Below, one piece after another: positions 22,151 to 29,419 of a DNA stretch of 30,979 bases. A model generated the notes under the pieces. It had not been told where the DNA came from. It ran no database searches and was given only the letters and a program-made list of their open reading frames with translations. The stretch's first letter is position 1, and the number at the start of each line of letters is the position of its first letter. Both the position numbers and the translations under genes were made by a program. The stretch covers positions 1 to 30,979 of the IMG/VR virus record IMGVR_UViG_3300005470_000263; one strand, 5' to 3'. Source of the DNA: a virus.

Positions 22151-22545
22151 AGCGGTTCATAATCGAGAAATATCTCGGCATTCCCTATTGTCACAGAGGA
22201 CGGACGATGGAGGGCTTGGATTGCTGGGGATTTTTGAAACTTGTTTATGCCGATTTAGGTTTCGCGTTGTTTGATGTCGAAGACTTGCAGTACAGCAAAG
22301 TCTGGGGTCTTAAAGGCAGGGATTATTTTAAGGAGAATTACGCAAACGACTGGATCAGTGTTGATGATCCTGAACCGCTTGACGGAGTTCTTTTTGTTAA
22401 TTCGCGAGGCATTGCTAATCATGCCGGAGTTGTGTTGCAGAACAGGCGTTTCATTCACTGTTGCCGTCAGGGTGTGATCGTATCACGTCTTGATGAGGTT
22501 TCGTGGAAACAGAAAACAGAAGGTTTTTACAGGTTAAAGAAATGA
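22054..22545 (+). CDS. Tail tip peptidase, NlpC/P60 (gpK-like)
   Basis: The 163-residue protein starts at the ATG at 22054 after TCAGGAGGGG; a frame opening at 22027 has no such site. The NlpC/P60 domain has Cys57 in LDCWGF, His113 in NHAGVV and His125 in RFIHCC, in the usual order of the catalytic triad. It may cut peptide bridges in the host wall during entry. Lambda gpK also has a JAB-type domain before the NlpC domain, and that is missing here. It begins inside the L-like gene and overlaps the J gene by four bases (ATGA). Confidence 0.88.
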   Translation: MQQDKTALQTARELQPVRGVSVSTDKADIRDVERFIIEKYLGIPYCHRGRTMEGLDCWGFLKLVYADLGFALFDVEDLQYSKVWGLKGRDYFKENYANDWISVDDPEPLDGVLFVNSRGIANHAGVVLQNRRFIHCCRQGVIVSRLDEVSWKQKTEGFYRLKK

Positions 22546-25500
22546 TCAAGGTTAGAAAGATAGACAATCCGTTTCAGCCGGATCAGGCAGAGATTAAAGA
22601 ATTTGCTTATTCAAGAGGCAAGAGTCTTCGTGATTATCTTAATGAGTCCGGTTTTGAATATGAGGACAGGCGGGTTATCGTTACCGGCAAGGCAGTTGAG
22701 GATCTGGACGTACGTCTTGATGAGGGTGATGAGATCACGGTTATTCCGGAAGTTGAAGCGCCGGTTGTAGCTGTGGTTTCTGCGATCATATCAGCTGTTT
22801 GGGCGTATGCCGTTGCGCATCCATTTTTGTTTGCTTTTTATGTGCTTTCCATGGCGTATTCGGTTTATCAATACATGAACCAGCCGAAGATGCCGGACTT
22901 TAATCTTGGCTCAAGCGGGATGGATGAAGGGTCACCTACTTACGGCTGGGATGGCGTGCAGACAATTCAAGAGGTCGGCGTGCCGGTTGCGCTTGTTTAC
23001 GGCGAACATCGAGTCGGAGGGAATATTATCAATCAGTTTTTGTGGGAGGACGGTGATAATAATTACCTTAATGTTTTGCTGGCTTTATGTGAAGGCGAAA
23101 TCGAGGCTGTTGAGGATATCGAAGTTAACAGCAATCCGATCAATAATTTTGATGGCGTTTCTATCGTAAAACGTTACGGCACAAATAATCAGGATTTGAT
23201 TTCAAACTTTGAGGATCTGCACAATATCTATCCTGTTAATGCCACTCTCACGAAAAACAATTCATACGTTTACACCACGGTTGATTCTGATGTGGAAGCT
23301 TTTGAAATTCACTTGCGTTGTAATAACGGACTGTATCAGCAGAATTCAAGTTCAGGAGATATTCAGAGCTGGAGCGTTTCATACAGGGTTGAATACAAAC
23401 TTCATTCAGAGGGGACGTATACGGATTTAGGCGTTGCTACGATTTCAGCAAAGTCACGATCAGTTGTTCGTCGTGTTTACCGCAAGGCAGGTCTTACACC
23501 GGGTCAGTATGATATCCGCATTACCCGCACAAGTGACGACAGTTCGCTTGATCCGTTAAAGCAGGGAGACCTTTCGCTTTTTCAAATCGATGAAATTAAG
23601 ACGGATGATTTGTCGTATCCGAATACGGCTCTTTTAGGATTACAGCTTCTTGCAACTGATCAGCTTTCAGGTTCCATGCCGAACATCACATCGGTTGTTA
23701 AAGGTAAAAAGATTCTGGTGCCGGATGTTCTCAACGCGGGCGCGCCGGTTGACTGGGAAGATTATTATTGGGATGGAAGCGATTACCGTCTGTTGGCTGA
23801 TGATACTTTGCTTGTGTGGAACGGAATAACGTATACGGATAAATATTCGGCAAACCCAGTCTGGTGTTTACGAGACATGATCGTCAATAACCGTTTCGGG
23901 TTAGGTGAATTCATTTCAACGCAAAATCTGGACATGGCTTCGCTTCTTGAGATGTCACGTTATTGTGAGGAGAAAGTTCCGGACGGTCAGGGCGGGTTTG
24001 AGAAACGATTCAGGCTAGACGTGGTCATCGACAGCAATAACAAGGCTCTCGATATTCTCATTCAGTTGTGCGCAACGTTTAACGCCATGCCAGTTTATAG
24101 CGGTGGCGGGATTTCCTTTAAGATCGATAAACCATCAATGCCGACTCAGCTTTTTGGTATGGGCAATATTATTAAGGACAGTTTTGCCCAAAGCTGGAAA
24201 ACGCTCAAAGAAGTTCCGAATGTTATCGAAGTTCAGTTTACGGACAAAGATAAAAACTACAATCAGGAAACGATCGCTTACATTGATGAAGAGGCTTTGG
24301 CTTCAGGTGAGCCGATGCGTAAAAGTCAAGTCAGGCTCTTTACGACCCGGGTTAGTTACGCTATTCGGACGGCTCGTTATGCGTTGAAAGTCGCGCGATA
24401 CATTAACCGTTCAGTTGCTTTTAAAGCCGGGATTGACGCGGTTGCCTGTCAGGCGGGAGATATTATTTCCATTTCTCATGACGTTCCTCAGTGGGGTTTT
24501 TCCGGCCGGATTCAGCAAAATAGCACGCCTACGTTTATAAAACTTGACCGAGAGATGGTGATTGAGGACGGCAAGTCTTACAAGATTCAGATTCGATTCT
24601 CTGATGATGTTATTGAGGAAAAGTTGATCACATCATCGGCAGGCGCATATACAGAGATTGAGTGTGAAGAATTTACTTACGTTCCGCAGGCGTTTGATGT
24701 TTACGCTATTGGTGAAACGAATAAGGTGAAGAAAGATTTTCGTGTCGTGTCGGTTCAGCGTGAAGGCAAGAATGAAGTGCAGATCTCCGCGCTTGAGTAT
24801 AACGAGGCGGTTTACGATGATTCAGAGATCACAATACCAGAAAACAATTATTCATCACTTTCAAATGAAGTTCCGCTTGTTGAAGATTTAATTCTAACCG
24901 AATCCGTTGTCAAAAAACCGGATGGAACGATCGTCAATGCAATAGATGTCTGGTGGACGTTGCCTCAGCAATATTCATACGACTTGGGCTCTTATCAGAA
25001 AGCAAAGGTTTATATCAAAGAAACCTTATCGCAGGGATGGATTCTTGCCGGGGAAACCACTGGAGATAATTTTTCAATAACGAACAATATCAACGTCGGG
25101 ACTTCATATGATGTGGCAGTTGTATCAGTTGGGAGATATTCAGAGCGGGGCATATCCGAGAGCCCTCTGGAAACGCTTCAGGTAAACGGCAAAGGGGAAC
25201 GGCCGGACGATGTTTCCGGCTTTACTGTTGGGCAGGATGGAAATGAAATATTGATGACTTGGGCCGCTAACAGTGACACGGATTTAAAAGGATATGAAAT
25301 AAGAGAGGGCGAGGCGTGGGATCGCGGAGTGCTGGTGACAAAAAATATTGCCGGAACGATATTTCGTATTCCTGTTTTTGGATATGGCGAGAAGCGTTAC
25401 ATGATCAAGGCGATTGATACCTCAGGCAACTATTCTTTAAATGAACAATCAGGTGTTATTGAAATTACCGGAACAATTTCATTCGACAACGTGCAGGAAG

Positions 25501-26252
25501 ATAACTTGTTGAATTTTGATGAGGGTCAATGGCAGATCGTAAGCGAGCAGAATTCAGTTTTGGTTGTGACCTCTTTAGATGAAGTAGTCACGGATAGCTT
25601 GGGAAACAATGTCGAAATAAACACGTACGGCTTTGAGCAGGGCAGAGACCTGTTGAATGTTGTTGATTCTTCCGGTGAGCAGGTTCAGGCGGGAGCTGAA
25701 GATGTCATGGCTTATTCATCATATGTGTATTTGAATTTACGGGATCTTGGCGGGGAATATGCATCTGAAGGGATATTCATTTCAGATGTTGTTGATTTGG
25801 GAAGCAGACTGAGGGCGCGGATCAATGTGGTTGCTAATGTGGACGCAATCAATGCGAACGCAGTATTACAGATTTCCTTATCCGATGACAATGTCGTTTG
25901 GAGCGATTGGGCGGAATACAACTATGGCGAATACATTTGCCGGTATTATCGAATTATGCTCATCGTGACAAATAATGATACTCGTTTCGGCGGGAAGGTT
26001 AACGCCTTAAACGGATACGCCACGATTCAGTATTACGAAGAAGAGTGGGCGGATGAAATTGTTAACCAGACCAAGGCGATTGATTATAAAAAAGACTATT
26101 ACTCAAAGGTTTCAATTGCGGCTATTGCGCATGGCGCCAAGTATGTGCGGATCACAAACAAAACATTGAACGGTTGCACGCTGGAAGTCAGGGACGACGC
26201 GACAGGTTCTTTAACAACAGGGACAGTGGATATCAAAATAAAAGGTTATTAA
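22542..26252 (+). CDS. Tail tip host-specificity protein, gpJ-like with gpI-like N-terminus
   Basis: The 1236-residue protein starts at the ATG overlapping the K stop; the frame is open a little upstream without a ribosome site. Residues about 1-75 look like the ubiquitin-like domain of lambda gpI, followed by a hydrophobic segment (VAVVSAIISAVWAYAVAHPF, then FAFYVLSMAYSVYQY). The body (about 130-780) is a J-type tail hub (GVPVALVYGEHRVGGNIINQ, WCLRDMIVNNRFGLGEF). Two fibronectin-III-like domains follow (about 790-990, with DVWWTLPQQYSYDLGSYQKA and GNEILMTWAANSDTDLKGYE), then a variable C-terminal domain. J binds the receptor and starts DNA entry. No separate I gene is present, so I and J are probably fused. 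Confidence 0.92.
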   Translation: MIKVRKIDNPFQPDQAEIKEFAYSRGKSLRDYLNESGFEYEDRRVIVTGKAVEDLDVRLDEGDEITVIPEVEAPVVAVVSAIISAVWAYAVAHPFLFAFYVLSMAYSVYQYMNQPKMPDFNLGSSGMDEGSPTYGWDGVQTIQEVGVPVALVYGEHRVGGNIINQFLWEDGDNNYLNVLLALCEGEIEAVEDIEVNSNPINNFDGVSIVKRYGTNNQDLISNFEDLHNIYPVNATLTKNNSYVYTTVDSDVEAFEIHLRCNNGLYQQNSSSGDIQSWSVSYRVEYKLHSEGTYTDLGVATISAKSRSVVRRVYRKAGLTPGQYDIRITRTSDDSSLDPLKQGDLSLFQIDEIKTDDLSYPNTALLGLQLLATDQLSGSMPNITSVVKGKKILVPDVLNAGAPVDWEDYYWDGSDYRLLADDTLLVWNGITYTDKYSANPVWCLRDMIVNNRFGLGEFISTQNLDMASLLEMSRYCEEKVPDGQGGFEKRFRLDVVIDSNNKALDILIQLCATFNAMPVYSGGGISFKIDKPSMPTQLFGMGNIIKDSFAQSWKTLKEVPNVIEVQFTDKDKNYNQETIAYIDEEALASGEPMRKSQVRLFTTRVSYAIRTARYALKVARYINRSVAFKAGIDAVACQAGDIISISHDVPQWGFSGRIQQNSTPTFIKLDREMVIEDGKSYKIQIRFSDDVIEEKLITSSAGAYTEIECEEFTYVPQAFDVYAIGETNKVKKDFRVVSVQREGKNEVQISALEYNEAVYDDSEITIPENNYSSLSNEVPLVEDLILTESVVKKPDGTIVNAIDVWWTLPQQYSYDLGSYQKAKVYIKETLSQGWILAGETTGDNFSITNNINVGTSYDVAVVSVGRYSERGISESPLETLQVNGKGERPDDVSGFTVGQDGNEILMTWAANSDTDLKGYEIREGEAWDRGVLVTKNIAGTIFRIPVFGYGEKRYMIKAIDTSGNYSLNEQSGVIEITGTISFDNVQEDNLLNFDEGQWQIVSEQNSVLVVTSLDEVVTDSLGNNVEINTYGFEQGRDLLNVVDSSGEQVQAGAEDVMAYSSYVYLNLRDLGGEYASEGIFISDVVDLGSRLRARINVVANVDAINANAVLQISLSDDNVVWSDWAEYNYGEYICRYYRIMLIVTNNDTRFGGKVNALNGYATIQYYEEEWADEIVNQTKAIDYKKDYYSKVSIAAIAHGAKYVRITNKTLNGCTLEVRDDATGSLTTGTVDIKIKGY

Positions 26253-26265
26253 TGGGAGGTTAAAA

Positions 26266-27483
26266 ATGAGTGTACAGCATAAAGATTTATCGGGCGATGA
26301 ACTTCATCAGCCTATGCCGATAGGAAATGATGCGGATAAATCGGCAACACCGGTTTCGGGTGATTGGTATTTAGCGACTGATACGGGAAAATTATATGTG
26401 TGCTTTTCTGACGGAACATGGGAAGAATTTGGCGTGGATTCAAGCGCGCTTCAGGATGCGGATGCTGATACCAAAGTGGAAGTTGAGCAGAGCGCTGATG
26501 AAGATAAGGTGCGGGTTACAACAGCCGGAACGCAAAGAGCGGTTATTGATAGTAATGGTTTAGCTCTTGAAAATGGCGGAGCGGTAAACGAATTCTCAAC
26601 GGATGGAACGCTTGCGGGAAATTCTGATTTAGCTGTGCCGACAGAAAAGGCTGTGAAAACCTATTGCGATAATTTGGACACCAGTCCCGCAAACGGGAGC
26701 ATATCAACGGCTAAACTTAAAACAGCTTCGGGGCAGGTTAGTTCATCATCAGGCGCTGTTATCGCGATGCCGGGTGGTACGTATGGTTTTTATCCTCAAA
26801 CAAGAAGTTCAACCGGAAGCAGTACCGCCGGGCGTATCACAATGGGCGGTACAAGTTTAAATGGTAACGGTCAGATCAACAGTTCTTACGGAACGTGGAT
26901 CGCCTTTATTCCTAATGGTTGCACGTTATACGCTCAACAGTTGTATGTGACGGCATCCGGTCAGGACTATTGGGTATTTGTTTTGGCGGATAAGACGACA
27001 GGCGAAATTGTATCAACGTATTGTGCGCCAGATCATCCGTGTTACGGCAACGGAGGAGATGTTGAGCAAACACCGCATCCTTTCGGTGATTTTGATCAGG
27101 ATAAATATTTTGTCGCCATTTTGGACAAGGCTTCGGTGGAGAAGGTGCGTTATGAAAAGAATCCGGCAGAGTTGCTTCTTGATAATTTCAAGATCAATGC
27201 TGATGGGGTTTATGAACCGATTCATTCAGGGAGATTCTTGGATCAGGATCCGGAATTAATAATGGAATTGCCAGCAGGCATTCAGGTCAAAACTATCAAA
27301 TCGTATACAAAGGCAGAGAAAGAAACCCGAAGATTAAAACAGGAATCGTTGCGTCAGGAAGCTGAGGACAGGGAATCGATCATGAAAAAGATTGATGAGC
27401 AAAAACATAAAAGCGCGGTTTTAGCATTGAAAGCTGAAGGCGTTTTGTCTTCAGATTATGAGGACGAAATTACACGAAAGTAA
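26266..27483 (+). CDS. Tail fibre or side protein
   Basis: The 405-residue protein has a phage-fibre start (MPIGNDADKSATPVSGDWYL, then TDTGKLYVCF), a short repeat-rich middle with Asp/Ala (ALQDADADTKVEVEQSADED), the segment NSDLAVPTEKAVKTYCDN typical of fibre trimers, and a Ser/Gly-rich beta domain. The last 80 residues are a charged coiled coil (KAEKETRRLKQESLRQEAED). The place after J and the ribosome site GGGAGG fit a receptor-binding protein. The C-terminal coiled coil is unusual for a fibre tip and could bind a chaperone. Receptor unknown. Confidence 0.8.
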   Translation: MSVQHKDLSGDELHQPMPIGNDADKSATPVSGDWYLATDTGKLYVCFSDGTWEEFGVDSSALQDADADTKVEVEQSADEDKVRVTTAGTQRAVIDSNGLALENGGAVNEFSTDGTLAGNSDLAVPTEKAVKTYCDNLDTSPANGSISTAKLKTASGQVSSSSGAVIAMPGGTYGFYPQTRSSTGSSTAGRITMGGTSLNGNGQINSSYGTWIAFIPNGCTLYAQQLYVTASGQDYWVFVLADKTTGEIVSTYCAPDHPCYGNGGDVEQTPHPFGDFDQDKYFVAILDKASVEKVRYEKNPAELLLDNFKINADGVYEPIHSGRFLDQDPELIMELPAGIQVKTIKSYTKAEKETRRLKQESLRQEAEDRESIMKKIDEQKHKSAVLALKAEGVLSSDYEDEITRK

Positions 27484-27487
27484 ATAT

Positions 27488-27754
27488 ATGACGGTTGAAA
27501 ATATTACAGGTGCAATAAGAGAAGTTTTTGGATTTCTTCGGGAATGGAATAACGCTGATCAAAAGCAGAAGCGTTATGCGCTTAAGAGGATTAAGCGTAT
27601 CAAGCAGGCAACAGATGTGGCGGAGGACATTTTTGTTGTCGTTGAGGATATGCTCAAAATAGCGCATGAGCAAGGGCTTGGGGATCAGAAAAGTTTTGTT
27701 CGGCTCGAAGGCAGGTACAGAAAGTTGGTTCAAAAGTTTAACAATTTAGACTAA
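27488..27754 (+). CDS. Unknown helical late protein, 88 aa
   Basis: The protein starts at the ATG at 27488 with a weak GAAAG site; a longer frame from 27458 overlaps the fibre gene without a ribosome site. It is charged and helical (DQKQKRYALKRIKRIKQATD, then VAEDIFVVVEDML) with no membrane span. It stands between the fibre and the holin-like gene. It could be a lysis accessory or fibre chaperone; neither is supported by a domain. Confidence 0.6.
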   Translation: MTVENITGAIREVFGFLREWNNADQKQKRYALKRIKRIKQATDVAEDIFVVVEDMLKIAHEQGLGDQKSFVRLEGRYRKLVQKFNNLD

Positions 27755-27768
27755 GGGAGGGAAAGAAA

Positions 27769-28014
27769 ATGGAAATCATTATGGATTATCTCACGGGGAA
27801 TGTTCCTCAAATTATCACAGCGGTTGTCGGGATCGGGGCGGTTTGGTTGGTGCTTTCAAAGGCGCTCAACGTGCTTAAGGAGATCAGCGAATTACTTAAC
27901 GCCATCGTCGTGGCTTTTGCCGATAAAAAGCTCACCAAAGACGAGGTGGATATCATCGTCAAAGAGGCTAAAGACGTGCCGTTGGCGGTCAAAGCGTTGA
28001 TCAAGAAAGCCTGA
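27769..28014 (+). CDS. Holin-like small membrane protein
   Basis: The 81-residue protein has one clear span near its start (VPQIITAVVGIGAVWLVLSK), then a second weaker amphipathic stretch and a charged tail (KLTKDEVDIIVKEAKDVPLA, ending IKKA). Size, a short N-terminal head and a lysine-rich tail suit a holin of the single- or two-span kind. The ATG follows GGGAGGG. It stands after the fibre gene, the usual place of lysis genes. No endolysin follows it in the window, so the call is from form and place only. Confidence 0.55.
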   Translation: MEIIMDYLTGNVPQIITAVVGIGAVWLVLSKALNVLKEISELLNAIVVAFADKKLTKDEVDIIVKEAKDVPLAVKALIKKA

Positions 28015-28053
28015 ACAAACGCCTTGCCAACTATGAAACCCTATGGCCTACTT

Positions 28054-28070
28054 ACCCTCAAAAGGAGGGT
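28054..28070 (+). promoter_or_regulatory. Hairpin holding the ribosome site of the next gene
   Basis: ACCCTC (28054-28059) and GAGGGT (28065-28070) form a perfect 6-bp stem with an AAAAG loop. The ribosome site AAAGGAGG (28061-28068) lies in the loop and 3' arm, so initiation at 28076 could be slowed unless the hairpin is opened by ribosomes. No T run follows, so it is not a terminator. Confidence 0.5.
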
Positions 28071-28075
28071 TGAAT

Positions 28076-28342
28076 ATGGTTCGTGAAAACATGACAGCAA
28101 AAAAAGAGCGGTATGTCAGCGTCAGAAATGACGGTGAGGAAATGTATGTTGAAAACATTTCGACGACAGGGCGGATGCGGGATCATCTTCCGGCCGTCAA
28201 ATTGCGTCTTCGTGAAATTCAGCGGGTGATGCCGTTGGGTAAATGGTCGATCACGATTGAGCAACAATGGAAAGAAAAAGGCGCGACACATTTTCAAATG
28301 CTGGATGTCGTGACCGGTAAATTACAAGAATCTGTATTATGA
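28076..28342 (+). CDS. Unknown late protein, 88 aa
   Basis: The protein starts at the ATG at 28076 after AAAGGAGG. The beginning is basic (VRENMTAKKERYVSVRNDGE), and the middle predicts as beta then helix (HLPAVKLRLREIQRVMPLGK). It has no membrane segment. The frame stays open upstream to 28043, without a good site. It overlaps the next gene's first possible ATG by four bases. I recognise no family, and its place among small late genes is the only context. Confidence 0.6.
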   Translation: MVRENMTAKKERYVSVRNDGEEMYVENISTTGRMRDHLPAVKLRLREIQRVMPLGKWSITIEQQWKEKGATHFQMLDVVTGKLQESVL

Positions 28343-28353
28343 AGGGAGAGGTC

Positions 28354-28788
28354 ATGAATGTAAGGGATTTCATAGAAAAGGCGATGAGTTTAAATGATCA
28401 TGATTGCGAGCGGGAAGTTTGGCATCTTGCCGGACCCGCTAATCGCAAATTCAGGCAGGAAGTTATGAGCGAGCTTTCAAGCGAGAAGGTGCCTTTGTCC
28501 AAGTGCGGGGTTAATGCGATCAGCGAGAAGATCAAGTCTTTAAAGATGGCGAACATCGTGCCCAATGATCAGGGCGAGACGGAAGTCAAGCTATCCCGCC
28601 ATTCACTGATGATGATCGCCAAGGGGCGTGGGATTAAAAATTTCCGTGTTTTAAACAAGGAAGAATTGATGCATGTGACGGCTGATGGGATCACTCAGCA
28701 GGAGATCGATGCGCTTGTGGCTGGTGCGGTTGCCCGCTGGAAGTCCGGCTGGGGAAAGGGGAAGGTAAAAAATGAAAGTCAAAGCTGA
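28354..28788 (+). CDS. Unknown 144-aa late protein
   Basis: The chosen ATG at 28354 follows AAGGGAGAGG; another ATG at 28339 overlaps the previous stop but has a worse site. The protein is helical and charged (DFIEKAMSLNDHDCEREVWH at the start, KFRQEVMSELSSEK next), and its end is rich in Gly, Lys and Trp (RWKSGWGKGKVKNESQS). A short helix-turn-helix is possible around EVKLSRHSLMMIAKGRGIKN. It overlaps the next gene by 17 bases. It is not recognised; it may be a DNA-binding or accessory protein. Confidence 0.65.
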   Translation: MNVRDFIEKAMSLNDHDCEREVWHLAGPANRKFRQEVMSELSSEKVPLSKCGVNAISEKIKSLKMANIVPNDQGETEVKLSRHSLMMIAKGRGIKNFRVLNKEELMHVTADGITQQEIDALVAGAVARWKSGWGKGKVKNESQS

Positions 28789-29083
28789 AATTGAATTGAA
28801 GGTTGAAATGGGCGGGGTATCTCATGACGGCACCGGCTGTCAGGGATACCTGCCGGAAGGCACACGTTATGAAGATATTGTTCGAGTCTTTGGCGAGCCT
28901 CAGTTAGGCAATTCGCTGGACAATAAGATCAAGGTTGAATGGGTTGGCAGGATCAATGGTCTTGTCTTTACGATTTATGACTACAAATCAAATCTGGATC
29001 CGGAGCGCAACACCGATTGGCATATCGGAGGCAAGCACAAGTTTGTCGCGGAGCTGGTGAACATCTATTTTATATCTAATTGA
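28772..29083 (+). CDS. Small conserved phage protein, IYDYK/DWHIGG type
   Basis: The 103-residue protein has FGEPQLGN, KIKVEWVGRINGLVFTIYDY and NTDWHIGGKHKFVAELV. I recall this order of segments (FGEP, then VEW, TIYDYK, DWHIGG) in small unassigned proteins of many phages, without a proven role. It is probably a small beta-rich cytoplasmic protein. The ATG follows GGGGAAGG and overlaps the previous gene. It is the last gene before the strong terminator at 29101 and is expressed with the late operon. Its function is unknown. Confidence 0.68.
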   Translation: MKVKAEIELKVEMGGVSHDGTGCQGYLPEGTRYEDIVRVFGEPQLGNSLDNKIKVEWVGRINGLVFTIYDYKSNLDPERNTDWHIGGKHKFVAELVNIYFISN

Positions 29084-29100
29084 AATATTAATATTATTGG

Positions 29101-29136
29101 AAGCCTCCGTTGGTTCATTTCTGACGGAGGTTTTTT
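29101..29136 (+). terminator. Strong intrinsic terminator closing the late operon
   Basis: AAGCCTCCGT (29101-29110) pairs with ACGGAGGTTT (29124-29133) in a 10-bp stem, with a 13-base loop and a T run to 29136. It lies between the phage late genes and the restriction-modification genes and probably ends late transcription. Confidence 0.9.
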
Positions 29137-29162
29137 GTGTTTTATGTGCATGTTGAAAATCA

Positions 29163-29203
29163 TTTTACTGGAAGGGGTTATGTGATACAATGTGAAACAA
29201 TGT
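29163..29203 (+). promoter_or_regulatory. Promoter with tandem operator-like repeats
   Basis: An extended -10, TGATACAAT (29183-29191), lies 17 bases after the weak -35 TTTTAC (29163-29168). Two overlapping 13-base copies of TGTGAWACAATGT (29181-29193 and 29191-29203) have a ten-base period, one helical turn, and cover the -10. GTGAT at 29182 and ATCAC at 29207 also form an inverted pair. The helix-turn-helix protein encoded next is a natural candidate to bind here. Confidence 0.55.
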
Positions 29204-29228
29204 ACAATCACTTTTTGGAGGAAATCCT

Positions 29229-29402
29229 ATGTCCCTTAAGAAACATTTGACCGTACGTCAAGTTGCTGAGGAGTTGGGGTTGACTGAATATAGAATTCGT
29301 CAGTTGATTCGCGAGAAACAAATCCGCGCAACTAAGATTGGGCAGTGGCGAATTAAGCCGGAAGATTTAGAAGACTTTATCAAAAGACGTACTAATCGAT
29401 AA
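29229..29402 (+). CDS. Excisionase-type helix-turn-helix protein, 57 aa
   Basis: The short frame starts with ATG after TGGAGGAAATCCT and encodes MSLKKHLTVRQVAEELGLTE, then YRIRQLIREKQIRATKIGQW, then RIKPEDLEDFIKRRTNR. This is the HTH_17/MerR-like fold of excisionase-family proteins: TVRQVAEELGL helix, turn, YRIRQLI recognition helix, and wing with KIGQWRI. It lies 17 bases before hsdM, so it probably controls that operon. It could instead be the recombination directionality factor of the integrase, as such factors are small and varied. Place favours the first view. Confidence 0.82.
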   Translation: MSLKKHLTVRQVAEELGLTEYRIRQLIREKQIRATKIGQWRIKPEDLEDFIKRRTNR

Positions 29403-29419
29403 ATTTATAAGGAATCACT

